From Pelosinus fermentans JBW45 (GTDB taxonomy: Bacteria > Bacillota > Negativicutes > DSM-13327), in NCBI RefSeq assembly GCF_000271665.2, contig NZ_CP010978.1, positions 1,830,501 to 1,894,500 on the forward strand: a stretch of 64,000 nt of DNA. The letters are read 5' to 3'. The translations under genes were made by a program, and so were the position numbers. Shown in pieces: positions 1 to 8,205 of the stretch (position 1 is its first letter; each line of letters begins with the position of its first letter). The notes beneath the pieces were generated by a model. That model made no database searches. It was not told the DNA's origin and saw nothing but the letters and a program-made list of their open reading frames with translations.

Positions 1-2
1 AA

Positions 3-233
3 CTAGCCAAACAGCTTGAAATCATAAGAGCAACAGGAGCTAGGTTTATTATAGACAATCAGTATGGATTTATTATTCAGCCAATCATAGATCCGAATGG
101 TCAGCAGGGTTGGAAAAACGTTGAGCAGTATAATGCCGAACGAAAATACTTGCTGCCATACTCAAATATATTAATTGAGTCGCTGAAACAACTACGAATG
201 TTTTATGAAAACTACATGAATACGAGGAAGTGA
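3..233 (+). CDS. 3' end of an unidentified prophage protein (truncated by the window edge)
   Basis: An open frame runs from the first bases of the window to a TGA at 231-233 and encodes about 76 residues of a C-terminus. The residues are a plausible protein mix (for example QLEIIRATGARFIIDN near the left edge and a Tyr/Met-rich basic tail), with no recognisable domain. The end of the frame contains the Shine-Dalgarno stretch (gaggaag) used by the next gene at 240, so the two are tightly spaced and probably co-transcribed. I do not recognise the family. Its position before a late-regulator-like gene places it in the right part of the prophage early/middle region. Confidence 0.55.
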   Translation, partial: LAKQLEIIRATGARFIIDNQYGFIIQPIIDPNGQQGWKNVEQYNAERKYLLPYSNILIESLKQLRMFYENYMNTRK

Positions 234-239
234 TAAAAT

Positions 240-788
240 ATGAACAAAGAACAGATTGCAAAAATAGCAGGTGAAGCAGGAGCAAAGGCAGCTTTAGAAG
301 CTTGGGATAAAAAATGGCAAGAACAGAAAAAAACGCAATATACCACTAGGCTATGGAATACGCGTATGCTTCTGAAGCATTATACATCCTTAAAAGAATA
401 TTGCGACAAGGCTATTTATAGTAGGAGCTCGGAATCTACTGAAAAGCCAGTAGAAATATTAGAATCTTTAGGTGAATGCACTAAAGAAGAATATATAGAA
501 TCTATTAAGAGCAGCACAATAAGAACGATTACTATCATGGCCCATGTGGAAGCAATGTTAAAATTGTATAAAATTTATTGTGAGACTTCAGGTAAAGCGG
601 AGGATGAAAGAAGATATAGAATCTTACATGCCAATTATTTTGATAAAGTTAAAATTGCTGACATATGTGAAGCCGAAAATATTGACAGAAGCACCTATTA
701 TCGAGACAACCGCGAGAGTTCAGAGATGTTAAGTGCTTTAATATTCGGGGCTGACGGGCTTTCAGCAATGCGACAAAGAGGAAATTGA
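240..788 (+). CDS. Putative phage late-gene transcriptional regulator (ArpU/RinA-like)
   Basis: This 182-residue protein has a charged, helical N-terminus and a C-terminal segment at about residues 125-165 that reads as a sigma-70 region-4-like helix-turn-helix (RRYRILHANYF, then KIADICEAENIDRSTYYRD). The overall layout, an alpha-helical N-terminal half plus a C-terminal HTH lying shortly before the terminase genes, is the layout of ArpU/RinA/LmaC-type activators of phage late operons in Firmicutes. Function is inferred from that layout and position. The ATG has an SD (gaggaag) 8-9 bases upstream, inside the end of the previous gene. A strong terminator follows at 843-872, so this gene closes the preceding transcription unit. 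Confidence 0.6.
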   Translation: MNKEQIAKIAGEAGAKAALEAWDKKWQEQKKTQYTTRLWNTRMLLKHYTSLKEYCDKAIYSRSSESTEKPVEILESLGECTKEEYIESIKSSTIRTITIMAHVEAMLKLYKIYCETSGKAEDERRYRILHANYFDKVKIADICEAENIDRSTYYRDNRESSEMLSALIFGADGLSAMRQRGN

Positions 789-842
789 CGTAGGATTTCT
801 GCCGTGATAATATGGTAATATGAAATAAATATAACGAATCGA

Positions 843-872
843 AACCGCCTACATATGTAGGCGGTTTTGCTA
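843..872 (+). terminator. Rho-independent terminator after the late regulator
   Basis: The arms aaccgcctac and gtaggcggtt form a nearly perfect hairpin around a tiny loop, and a TTTT tract follows. It separates the regulator gene from the small genes preceding the terminase. Confidence 0.8.
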
Positions 873-942
873 TATGTAAATAGAGGAACTTTTTACCTTT
901 TTATCGAAATGTGTAGAAAATGATAATGAGGAGATGGTGTAA

Positions 943-1293
943 ATGGAGAAAGCGTATATTTATGAAATGCCGCCAATAGATTATTTTGTTCCTTTCAAGA
1001 CACTTGAACAGATTATTACAGATGTCGAGAAAGAAGTTTGGGTCGAACAAGTAGAGGGAGCGAAGCAAACTATATTAAAATTAGTAGAAACAGCTAAAGA
1101 ATGTTTTCGTAAGCATACTTTATGGGAAGGAGACGGGAGGGTTTATGTTTCGGGACTTCCTGACGTAGATTATGCAAATGCATTTTTTATAATAATAATC
1201 AAGCAATCGAATAATGGAACTACATTCTTATATTCGCCAGTTGAATTACCACATCTAGAAGAATATTTAGAAGCTACAATTATCAAAGATTGA
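943..1293 (+). CDS. Hypothetical prophage protein, 116 aa
   Basis: I do not recognise this protein. It has an ATG start with a GAGGAG-type SD at 928-933, a mixed alpha/beta-looking sequence, a helical acidic/basic middle (TLEQIITDVEKEVWVEQVEG), and a short very hydrophobic run of five isoleucines at about residues 82-87. It is isolated between two terminators (843 and 1524), together with the tiny gene at 1391. It sits just upstream of the packaging genes, where phages often carry small HNH or regulatory genes, but no HNH or HTH motif is visible. Confidence 0.5.
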   Translation: MEKAYIYEMPPIDYFVPFKTLEQIITDVEKEVWVEQVEGAKQTILKLVETAKECFRKHTLWEGDGRVYVSGLPDVDYANAFFIIIIKQSNNGTTFLYSPVELPHLEEYLEATIIKD

Positions 1294-1390
1294 TATCACA
1301 AGTATTACTCAGTCAAATCTTAGAGGAAAATGTTGCCTTTTGCCGAATTTAAGTATATAAAAATTTAGATTAAGGAAAGGTGATGCAAAT

Positions 1391-1486
1391 ATGATAGAAA
1401 ACTTGGGACAACATTGGGAAGTTATAAAGGGCGGTGTATTATTAGCCCTAGTAATCATGGGAATGCGCATTGCTAGTAGACTTTAA
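1391..1486 (+). CDS. 31-residue single-span hydrophobic peptide
   Basis: A short frame begins with ATG behind a good SD (aggaaaggtgatg) and encodes 31 residues: a polar N-terminus (MIENLGQHWEVIK), then one hydrophobic helix (GGVLLALVIMGM) ending in RIASRL. This is the architecture of a single-TM micropeptide. It sits between a hypothetical gene and a terminator. The SD and the non-random hydrophobic pattern support expression, but there is no homology evidence. It could be a phage membrane peptide, for example a small regulator or toxin, and function cannot be stated. Confidence 0.4.
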   Translation: MIENLGQHWEVIKGGVLLALVIMGMRIASRL

Positions 1487-1523
1487 AAATTCTGCTTTCT
1501 AAAAATAAGTATGTCGCACAGCT

Positions 1524-1550
1524 AACCGTCCGAATAGGGCGGTTTTCTTT
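1524..1550 (+). terminator. Rho-independent terminator before the packaging module
   Basis: The arms aaccgtcc and gggcggtt (one G-U pair) enclose a 4-5 base loop and are followed by ttctttt. It is followed immediately by the 14-mer TTTTATACCTAAAA, which recurs after another terminator at 8171. Confidence 0.7.
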
Positions 1551-1582
1551 TATACCTAAAACCAAGGAGGTGTACACCACAC

Positions 1583-1789
1583 ATGCAACTACGCTGTAAC
1601 AATAAACTCTGTGAATATAACGATCCAGATAAACTGCTGTGTGGTGCTACAGTCGTTTACTATGTGAATCGTTTGTGTCGTACGTTTAAAGATAGGCGTG
1701 ATAACTATAAAGACCTTATGCGGGTAGATAATCCGAATTGCCGTAAAAGCAATGGTAAGTGGGTGAGTAATCATGTTGGTAAAATATAA
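1583..1789 (+). CDS. Small cysteine-rich protein, 68 aa
   Basis: The ATG lies 10 bases after a perfect AAGGAGGTG site. The protein has five cysteines (about residues 5, 10, 20, 32 and 53) with CNNKLCEYN and LLCGA spacing that could form a small metal-binding or disulfide knuckle, and a basic middle (RTFKDRRDNYKDL). It resembles small zinc-knuckle proteins often found before phage terminase genes, but I cannot assign a named family. It is the first gene after a terminator and may be the first gene of the structural operon. Confidence 0.55.
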   Translation: MQLRCNNKLCEYNDPDKLLCGATVVYYVNRLCRTFKDRRDNYKDLMRVDNPNCRKSNGKWVSNHVGKI

Positions 1790-1810
1790 AATAAGATAGT
1801 AGGTGAGGTG

Positions 1811-2377
1811 ATGGCACGAGAAAAATATGATTGGGACAAAATTAAAGCTAAGTATTTAAGTGGTAGCTATAAGAATCTCAGAGACTTTGCCGAGAAGGAG
1901 AGTATTAATTATGACGTTCTAAGGCGCAAGGCTAGTAAGTGGCAAGTTGAAAAGTCACAAACAAGTCGCACTAAAGTCACAAAAATTGTGACTAAAACAA
2001 TTGAGAAGATTGCTGAGAAAGAATCTGACCGCAATGCAAGGATACTTAATATATCGGATAAGCTGGCTGATAAAATAGAAAAAGCAGTCGAGCAGCTAGA
2101 AAATTATATTGTTACTAATAAAGTTAAAACTAAAACGATTACCTATGATCCTGCTGCCAAGAAACCATCCAAGGAAGTGATCGTTGAGGAAGAAACGAAA
2201 GATATTGTCAGCGGTATTATTGACCGTCAAGGATTAAACTATTTAACTGCAGCTCTTGAGAGAATACAAAAGGGCCAGCGGATTGCAGAGGGACTGGATA
2301 AAGTAGAAGACGTTGAAAATAATAGCGTAATCAAAGATCATGCTAAACGTGTGCAAGATGCATGGGCTAACCGATGA
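1811..2377 (+). CDS. terS: Terminase small subunit
   Basis: This is the DNA-recognition subunit of the packaging motor. The N-terminus (about residues 1-45) is a basic helix-turn-helix (YDWDKIKAKYLSGSYKNLRDFAEKESINYDVLRRKASKW), typical of phage terminase small subunits. A long charged helical region follows, then a C-terminal region that would contact the large subunit. A GTG three bases upstream (1808) is an alternative start, but the ATG at 1811 has the better distance from AGGTGAGG. The stop overlaps the ATG of the large subunit by four bases (ATGA), which indicates translational coupling. The assignment rests on the HTH plus position next to terL. Confidence 0.85.
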   Translation: MAREKYDWDKIKAKYLSGSYKNLRDFAEKESINYDVLRRKASKWQVEKSQTSRTKVTKIVTKTIEKIAEKESDRNARILNISDKLADKIEKAVEQLENYIVTNKVKTKTITYDPAAKKPSKEVIVEEETKDIVSGIIDRQGLNYLTAALERIQKGQRIAEGLDKVEDVENNSVIKDHAKRVQDAWANR

Positions 2378-3768
2378 TTAGCGTTGAACCCATACTGCTA
2401 CAGCCTCATGTTATTACGTATTATGCTGATAATATCCTTGACTATGTTAAAGAAGTAGTTGGGGTAACGCCTGACGATATCCAAGCGGAAATATTACTAA
2501 GCGTTGCCAATAACCAGCTAACTTCTGTCAGATCCGGTCATGGTATTGGAAAATCCGCTCTTGAATCGTGGACTGTTAAGTGGTTTATGTACTCCCGCCC
2601 GTTTCCCAAAATACCCTGTACGGCTCCAACAAGGCACCAACTGCATGATATTCTTTGGGCAGAACTAAATAAATGGAATCGTCAATCGGCTGACGGCGAC
2701 TTGTTCGAGTGGACAGACGAACGATTTTATCATAAGGCACATAGAGAAGAGTGGTTCGCAGTTCCTCGTACAGCGGTTAAACCAGACGCTTTGCAAGGAT
2801 TCCATGCTGACCACATTCTTTATATCATAGACGAAGCGTCCGGCGTTGCTGATAAGATTTTTGAACCTGTTTTGGGTTCGCTATCGACTGCAGGAGCCAG
2901 GCTATTGGCGTGTGGTAATCCTACAAACCTTGCAGGCTGGTTTTACGACAGTCACAATGACAATAGAGAGATTTATAACCCCTTCCACGTAGATGGTCGC
3001 AATTCACCGAGGGTAACCAAAGAATATATTAAAATGATCATTGATATGTTTGGTGAGGATAGCGATGTATTTCGTGTACGTGTCGAGGGTAATTTCCCCA
3101 AGGCTATGCCAGATAGCTTTATACCTCTCGATTGGGTAGAGCGTAACAGCGTTAAAAAGCTGTTAATAATTAAACCACACAGGATTGATATTGGGGTTGA
3201 TGTTGCAAGATTTGGTGATGATCAATCCGTATTATGTCCTGTGTTTAATCGCCAGCATCAGCAAGAACCAGAAATATATAACCACAACGACACGATGCAA
3301 CTGGCAGGGCGTGTCATTCAAATGCTTGATCGATATACGGATAAATACGGACGTATCCCAATGTCAGTACGTGTTGACTGTGATGGTCTTGGCGTTGGTG
3401 TATATGACAGGGTTAAAGAAGTTGTTAAGCAGCGGAACATGACACATGTAACAGTGATTGAAGGTCATTTTGGCGGGGCTGGTGGTAAGTTGTTTACTTC
3501 CGATCCTGTGCGGTACTCTAACAGTACAGGCATGATGTGGGGCACGATCAGAGAGTTATTGAGATATAACAAACTGACTCTTTGGTATAACAATTCTCAA
3601 ATTAGCCAACTTAGTAACCGTAAATACAGAGTGAACTCTGATGGTGATATTGAACTAGAGCGTAAAGAGGAAATGAAAAAACGCGGCTTAAAATCACCAG
3701 ATTTAGGTGATGCATTGGCGTTGGCGATATACGTACCACCGACTATGAATATGGCATTCCAGATGTAA
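2374..3768 (+). CDS. terL: Terminase large subunit (packaging ATPase and nuclease)
   Basis: This is a 464-residue packaging motor. The N-terminal ATPase half has a Walker A-type loop at residues 55-61 (GHGIGKS) and a Walker B segment ILYIIDEAS with the acidic pair D153/E154. The C-terminal RNase H-like nuclease half shows three acidic clusters: DIGVDVARFGDD, RVDCDGLGVGVYD and LGDALALAIY. ATP hydrolysis would translocate DNA into the prohead through the portal and the nuclease would cut concatemers. The start overlaps the end of the small subunit. Length and motif order match siphovirus large terminases. Confidence 0.93.
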   Translation: MISVEPILLQPHVITYYADNILDYVKEVVGVTPDDIQAEILLSVANNQLTSVRSGHGIGKSALESWTVKWFMYSRPFPKIPCTAPTRHQLHDILWAELNKWNRQSADGDLFEWTDERFYHKAHREEWFAVPRTAVKPDALQGFHADHILYIIDEASGVADKIFEPVLGSLSTAGARLLACGNPTNLAGWFYDSHNDNREIYNPFHVDGRNSPRVTKEYIKMIIDMFGEDSDVFRVRVEGNFPKAMPDSFIPLDWVERNSVKKLLIIKPHRIDIGVDVARFGDDQSVLCPVFNRQHQQEPEIYNHNDTMQLAGRVIQMLDRYTDKYGRIPMSVRVDCDGLGVGVYDRVKEVVKQRNMTHVTVIEGHFGGAGGKLFTSDPVRYSNSTGMMWGTIRELLRYNKLTLWYNNSQISQLSNRKYRVNSDGDIELERKEEMKKRGLKSPDLGDALALAIYVPPTMNMAFQM

Positions 3769-3859
3769 AAAATAACTTTTCTCAACGTCCAATAAGAACC
3801 AGTTATCGAATATTGACATGTAAAATTTTAGGATAAAAATAGAAAGGAGGGACAGCACA

Positions 3860-5428
3860 TTGATTGTAGATTTAATCGCAAATCCTGATTATAGATTCTT
3901 GGAAGATTCCTACTATGCCACAGGCGGTTTTAAGGATGGCGAATACATTGTTAAACGTCCACGCGAGTCAGTTGACAATTATAATGTTCGTAAACAGCTA
4001 AGCTATTATCTAAACTATGTGAAACCTGTTATTGACTCGCATGTAAACCCTATATTTCGCACAGATGCATCTAGAGACTGGGGCGGGCGTAAAGAAAACA
4101 ATGGTTCGAATCTGTTTTCTTTGTTTTATGAAAATGTTGATACGGTTAAAACGAAACTACCTAAGTTCATGAAGAGAGCTGCACGTATAGCAAAGCTACA
4201 CGGAGCGGCTTTTATTGTTGTTGATAATGTCAGTGATCAGCCTGGATCAATGGCGGAGGTGTTGAAAACGAGAGCATTTCCGTATGCGTATATCGTTAAA
4301 CCTCACCAGGTGACTGACTACACCGTAAACAAAGCGGGTGCGCTTACAAGCATAACCTACACCATTGCAGGAGATAATTCTGGCAGCAATGGGAAGTCGA
4401 AAGAGGTTTGGACGTGGACGCAATCAACCTGGAAATGTAGCGGTCAAGATACCACTGAGAAAACAGGTCCTAATTTGATTCATAAAGTGCCTGTCGTTGT
4501 GTTGCTTGGCGCTGAGGCAGATCCAGGAGAATTAAAGCCTCAATCTGAGTTTTATAGTATTGCTAAGACAAATAAGCGGATCTATAACCTCTGTTCTGAA
4601 ATTGATGAGATTATTACCAAGCAGACATTTAGCATCCTTACCTATCCGATGGGGCCTAGCGCAGATCAAGACAAAGTCAAGGAAATGCTTACTGGTACCG
4701 AGAATGCTGTTTGTTACGATGGTACCGTAAGTAACTCGCCTGCTTATATATCTCCTGACAGTGCGCCTCTGGAGCAGCTACGCTTAGAACGCAAGGAACT
4801 CGTCCAAGAGATATACCGCATGGCGCAACAATCCCACGTTACAGGCGTTGAAACCAAAGCGTCTGGGGTGGCTAAATCCTGGGACTTTGAGCAGACCAAT
4901 CAGACACTAGCTGATTTTGCAAATAATTGTGAAGCTGCTGAATATGGCATAGCGGAGTTATTTGGATTATGGACCAAAGCAGAGGTTTATTATCAATCCA
5001 AGTACTCTGATGATTTTGGTATTGTTGATATTGTTAGTGAATTAGATGGTGTTGGCAAGGCACTTGACCTTAACATTGGCGGCCGGTTTAATACAGCAGT
5101 TAAGAAAAAGGCTGTTGATGTGTACTTAAATGATTTGCCCGAAGATGAATTTGACGCTGTTGTTGATGATATCGATGCAACGGCCAAGGATGAGACTTAT
5201 AAATTTGATGGTGATTCCGTTACATCTGCTGTAGAGATATTAACGGCGGTGGCAAGTAAAGCAATAGCTCCTGAAGCGGCTGTAATAATGATGCAGGCGT
5301 TTTTTGGTATGACAGAAGAAATAGCTAAGTCCTTGCTGGCAGCGCAAGAAAAGGTTATCGGTTTAGGGGGTGAGGCGAATGCAACGAATCAAACACCTGT
5401 ACCAGCAACTACGACACAAGTTGCTTAA
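3860..5428 (+). CDS. Portal protein
   Basis: This 522-residue protein sits directly after the large terminase and before a MuF-like protein, the conserved place of the portal that forms the dodecameric DNA channel of the head. The start is TTG at 3860, eight bases after a strong AAAGGAGGG. The N-terminal part (YYLNYVKPVIDSHVNPIFR) and the central long helix-rich segment (LRLERKELVQEIYRMAQQS, then SWDFEQTNQTLADFANNCEAAE) are characteristic of SPP1-gp6/DUF4055-like portals. The C-terminus ends in an Asn/Thr/Pro-rich tail. Confidence 0.85.
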   Translation: MIVDLIANPDYRFLEDSYYATGGFKDGEYIVKRPRESVDNYNVRKQLSYYLNYVKPVIDSHVNPIFRTDASRDWGGRKENNGSNLFSLFYENVDTVKTKLPKFMKRAARIAKLHGAAFIVVDNVSDQPGSMAEVLKTRAFPYAYIVKPHQVTDYTVNKAGALTSITYTIAGDNSGSNGKSKEVWTWTQSTWKCSGQDTTEKTGPNLIHKVPVVVLLGAEADPGELKPQSEFYSIAKTNKRIYNLCSEIDEIITKQTFSILTYPMGPSADQDKVKEMLTGTENAVCYDGTVSNSPAYISPDSAPLEQLRLERKELVQEIYRMAQQSHVTGVETKASGVAKSWDFEQTNQTLADFANNCEAAEYGIAELFGLWTKAEVYYQSKYSDDFGIVDIVSELDGVGKALDLNIGGRFNTAVKKKAVDVYLNDLPEDEFDAVVDDIDATAKDETYKFDGDSVTSAVEILTAVASKAIAPEAAVIMMQAFFGMTEEIAKSLLAAQEKVIGLGGEANATNQTPVPATTTQVA

Positions 5429-5496
5429 ATGGGCGGTGAAGGTGCTACTTAAGCAAGCTTTTATTGATGAGGTGGTTGCCAAGGAGCTGCTGGATC

Positions 5497-6759
5497 ATGA
5501 GTCAAAACGATGAATTGTTATTGCTTCTTGCACTGTATCAGAAAAAATATGGAGTATTAGCCTCTAAGACCGCCGAGCGTATTAAAAAATACCTTGCAGA
5601 TGGATATACGCCTGAAAAGGCAATCAGTCTTGCTTTAGGAGATGAAAAGTTCTTCCTGGAGCTTAAAAATTACATTACTGATGCTGCCGTTTCCGCTTCA
5701 CTTCTTGGCAAAATGGTTACGAATGATGCCGCCAGTACAACCAAAACAATAACCAGCTCTAGGGTGGGTGATGTTGAGGTTTATGTGGACGTCCAGCAGA
5801 AAACAGGTAAGGCAATAAATACTGTTAATGTTGCTGAAACTCGCAGTATCATACTAAATGAAGCCTGGGCGCCGGATAAAATGAATCTTTCTACTCGTCT
5901 ACATGGTAATGAAGCAGAGATACGTCAAACGATTGTGGACACAGTTTCAAAATCCATTAAGCAAGGTGAAACCTGGGTAAAAACATCACGGGCCTTGTAT
6001 GATGGCTATAATGCTGGACATATCACTAAAAAAGCGGAATTGCCCGAATATCTTACCGATCTAGTCAAGCAAGCGAAGAGAATCCTTGCCGAAGACAAAG
6101 CAGCGTTGAGGGAATATAACAAGGCCGTTGCTAAAGCTGAATATCAAATCAGCAGGTTATCACAGGACGGTGCTCCTACAAGAGCGATGAAACAATCTTT
6201 TAAAAACTTGCTTGATGCTGCAAAGGATTTGAATGATAAGGCAATTGATAAAGCTGTGTCTGTGGCGGTAGAGGAAAAATCCAGATATATTGCTGATCGT
6301 ATAGCCAGGACAGAGATATCCAGGGCTTGGGGTGATGGCTTTTTTGCGGAACACTTAGAAGATCCTGACGTGATTGCTTTTCGGTGGGATTTAAGCAGCA
6401 GGCACCCTGTATATGACATATGCGACATACATGCCAAAGTCGATTGTTATGGTCTTGGTAAGGGGGTTTATCCTAAAGATAAGTTTCCAAGGCGTCCTGC
6501 ACATCCACACTGTCTGTGTCCTGTTACTCCTGTGTATATTGGCAACCTGGATATCGACGGAGTTCAGGAAGCTATGCTACTCCAAAATGCTAAATTTAAT
6601 CCGAATGCAATTGCTAAGTACATTGACGGAGCTACAAGAAAACAACAATTATCATTGTTAGGAGCTGATGGATTGAAAGACTTTGAAAGGGATGGATCAT
6701 GGCAGAATTCATTGCGATTATGGGCGGGACATGAGACGCCAACAACTAGATTAAAATAA
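5497..6759 (+). CDS. MuF-like head morphogenesis / minor capsid protein
   Basis: The C-terminal third carries the phage Mu gpF-like domain: an ARTEISRAWGDG helix followed by the Cys/His-rich segment SSRHPVYDICDIHA and PAHPHCLCPV at about residues 285-345. Such proteins enter the head with the portal and are ejected or act in head assembly. The ATG at 5497 has AAGGAG ten bases upstream. The frame can be extended upstream to 5464, but that would add an unlikely Trp/Cys-rich leader without an SD. No toxin domain is visible C-terminal to the MuF domain; the protein ends about 65 residues later. Confidence 0.85.
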   Translation: MSQNDELLLLLALYQKKYGVLASKTAERIKKYLADGYTPEKAISLALGDEKFFLELKNYITDAAVSASLLGKMVTNDAASTTKTITSSRVGDVEVYVDVQQKTGKAINTVNVAETRSIILNEAWAPDKMNLSTRLHGNEAEIRQTIVDTVSKSIKQGETWVKTSRALYDGYNAGHITKKAELPEYLTDLVKQAKRILAEDKAALREYNKAVAKAEYQISRLSQDGAPTRAMKQSFKNLLDAAKDLNDKAIDKAVSVAVEEKSRYIADRIARTEISRAWGDGFFAEHLEDPDVIAFRWDLSSRHPVYDICDIHAKVDCYGLGKGVYPKDKFPRRPAHPHCLCPVTPVYIGNLDIDGVQEAMLLQNAKFNPNAIAKYIDGATRKQQLSLLGADGLKDFERDGSWQNSLRLWAGHETPTTRLK

Positions 6760-6775
6760 AGGGGTGGTGGTCTGG

Positions 6776-6796
6776 ATGCGTAAGTATCCTCAATAG
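6776..6796 (+). CDS. Six-codon mini-cistron (MRKYPQ) in front of a small gene
   Basis: An SD (AAAGGGG at 6758-6764) precedes ATG-CGT-AAG-TAT-CCT-CAA-TAG, and the next gene begins two bases after the stop. The following gene has no SD of its own, so ribosomes terminating here could reinitiate at 6799. The peptide may have no role of its own. Confidence 0.35.
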   Translation: MRKYPQ

Positions 6797-6798
6797 CT

Positions 6799-6996
6799 AT
6801 GACGAATAATGAAGAATATCTATCCGAGCTGTTCAATCGTGAGATTACGGATGATAGCATTTTAGCAACCTTGAATGCTAGTAATAAGGCCATAGAGAAA
6901 ATGCTACCAGGTTTAGTATCTCGCACTGAAAAAATAATGGGCATGACCGATGAGGAATGCCGTGAAGAACTTAAAAAGAGAGGAATCGTACTATGA
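6799..6996 (+). CDS. Small helical protein between MuF and scaffold, 65 aa
   Basis: This is an acidic, fully helical small protein (TNNEEYLSELFNREITDDSIL, then MTDEECREELKKRGIVL). It lacks a recognisable domain. Its start follows the mini-cistron stop by two bases and its own stop overlaps the scaffold start by four bases (ATGA), so it is embedded in the head operon and probably translated by coupling. A role as a head assembly accessory is a guess from position. Confidence 0.55.
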   Translation: MTNNEEYLSELFNREITDDSILATLNASNKAIEKMLPGLVSRTEKIMGMTDEECREELKKRGIVL

Positions 6997-7739
6997 CATT
7001 AGAAGAATTATTGGCGGCATTGGCTAATACTCCAGAAGGTTCTAAACTTGCTGAGGGTTTAAAAGCGTTAATAGCTGCTAAAGAGGCGGAGATTGCCGCT
7101 GCTTCCACTAAAAATAAAACTGGAAGCAAAGCACAAAAAGAGCTTGAAAAGAAGCTTAAAACCACAGAAGAAAAGCTATCCAAAGTGTTTGATATTCTGG
7201 GCATTGATGAAGATGATGACCTTGAAACCGCCCTTGCTGAGGCTGGTAAAGCAACTAAGGGCAAGAGCGATGACGCTTTACAGAAGCGCCTGGATAAGTT
7301 GGAAAAAGCACGTAAGGCAGAAAAGGAAGAGTCTGATCGGCTGTTAGGTGAAGAACGCGGTAAGCGTCATAATGCTACCAAGCGGCAAGAGTTATTAAAA
7401 GCTTTAACCGAAAATAAGGCTGCACGTCCAGAAGATTTGGTGGATATTTTATTCGGTAAAGTTGAGATTGGTGATGATGATTCTCTAACATTTACTGATG
7501 AGAAGGGCGTTGCCGTTAAGATTGCTGATGGAGTAAAAGGCTGGTTAGCTTCTCGCCCTGAGTTTGTCAGTAATGGTCAATTACCTGGTGGTGGATCAAA
7601 TACAAATCCGTTAAGTACCGCTAAAGGTGCTGACGGTAAACCACTTAGTCTGGGAGCTGCTCTTGCTAAACAAACTGCAGATAATTCTAAGGTTGCGTTT
7701 GACGCTCAGACTCATTTCTTTGGTGGGAATGGTCAATAA
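6993..7739 (+). CDS. Capsid scaffolding protein
   Basis: This 248-residue protein is Lys/Glu/Ala-rich with a long predicted coiled coil at about residues 28-135 (KAQKELEKKLKTTEEKLSKV; LDKLEKARKAEKEESDRLL), followed by a more globular, Gly-rich C-terminus. This composition and its location between the portal/MuF genes and the decoration and capsid genes identify a scaffold of the phage GP20 type, which templates prohead assembly and leaves before packaging. It is translationally coupled to the preceding gene. Confidence 0.85.
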   Translation: MTLEELLAALANTPEGSKLAEGLKALIAAKEAEIAAASTKNKTGSKAQKELEKKLKTTEEKLSKVFDILGIDEDDDLETALAEAGKATKGKSDDALQKRLDKLEKARKAEKEESDRLLGEERGKRHNATKRQELLKALTENKAARPEDLVDILFGKVEIGDDDSLTFTDEKGVAVKIADGVKGWLASRPEFVSNGQLPGGGSNTNPLSTAKGADGKPLSLGAALAKQTADNSKVAFDAQTHFFGGNGQ

Positions 7740-7762
7740 AAATAATTGGAGGAAATAAAAAA

Positions 7763-8125
7763 ATGAAATTTACTGAAACAAGTTACTCAAACAGGATAAA
7801 TATCCTGGCGTTTACGGACCACTACGTTGCAGTACCCGTAATGGTAGATAGTACGGACGCTGCCATCGTGGTAAATGTTGATGGCAAAAAGATACTCCCT
7901 GCTGGTACCATAATTGGCGGTGGATTTTTGTCTAGCCTGACAGCAAAAGCAACAACTCAAAATGATGCCGATGCCGAGGGCGTACTGCTCTATGATGTTG
8001 ATGTTACTTATGGGGATGCCCCAGGAGCAGCCGTAATTCATGGATTTATATCAAAGGCTAAGTTGCCTGCTGCGCCAGATGTTGCTGCAGTTACTGCACT
8101 TAGAGGTATAAAGTTCTTAGTATAA
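7763..8125 (+). CDS. Head decoration / capsid-stabilising protein
   Basis: This 120-residue beta-rich protein has the pattern seen in phage head-decoration and head-fibre proteins located just before E-type capsid genes: an N-terminal extended arm, a segment with LPAGTIIGGGF, then AEGVLLYDVDVTYGDAPGAAVIHGFISKAKLP. It would bind the capsid surface after expansion. The ATG lies behind TTGGAGGAAA. A terminator-like hairpin separates it from the capsid gene. Confidence 0.75.
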   Translation: MKFTETSYSNRINILAFTDHYVAVPVMVDSTDAAIVVNVDGKKILPAGTIIGGGFLSSLTAKATTQNDADAEGVLLYDVDVTYGDAPGAAVIHGFISKAKLPAAPDVAAVTALRGIKFLV

Positions 8126-8149
8126 TTTATAATAGCAAATCAAATTGAG

Positions 8150-8174
8150 CGACTATAAGTAGTCGTATTTTTTT
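8150..8174 (+). terminator. Terminator-like hairpin between decoration and capsid genes
   Basis: The arms cgacta and tagtcg are followed by tattttttt. In a late operon such a partial terminator or processing hairpin often adjusts capsid mRNA level. It is followed at 8171-8184 by the same 14-mer seen at 1548-1561. Confidence 0.6.
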
Positions 8175-8205
8175 ATACCTAAAAATAAGAGGGGGAAACT
8201 AATAA

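Noticed and set aside
85-285. Reverse-strand frame of 66 codons at the left edge
   Set aside because: It lies opposite the clear + strand 3' gene fragment (3-233), has no SD and a Ser/Phe-rich nonsense composition.
3813-3840. Promoter before the portal gene (TTGACA at 3813)
   Set aside because: No acceptable -10 lies 16-18 bases downstream, so the TTGACA alone was not enough.
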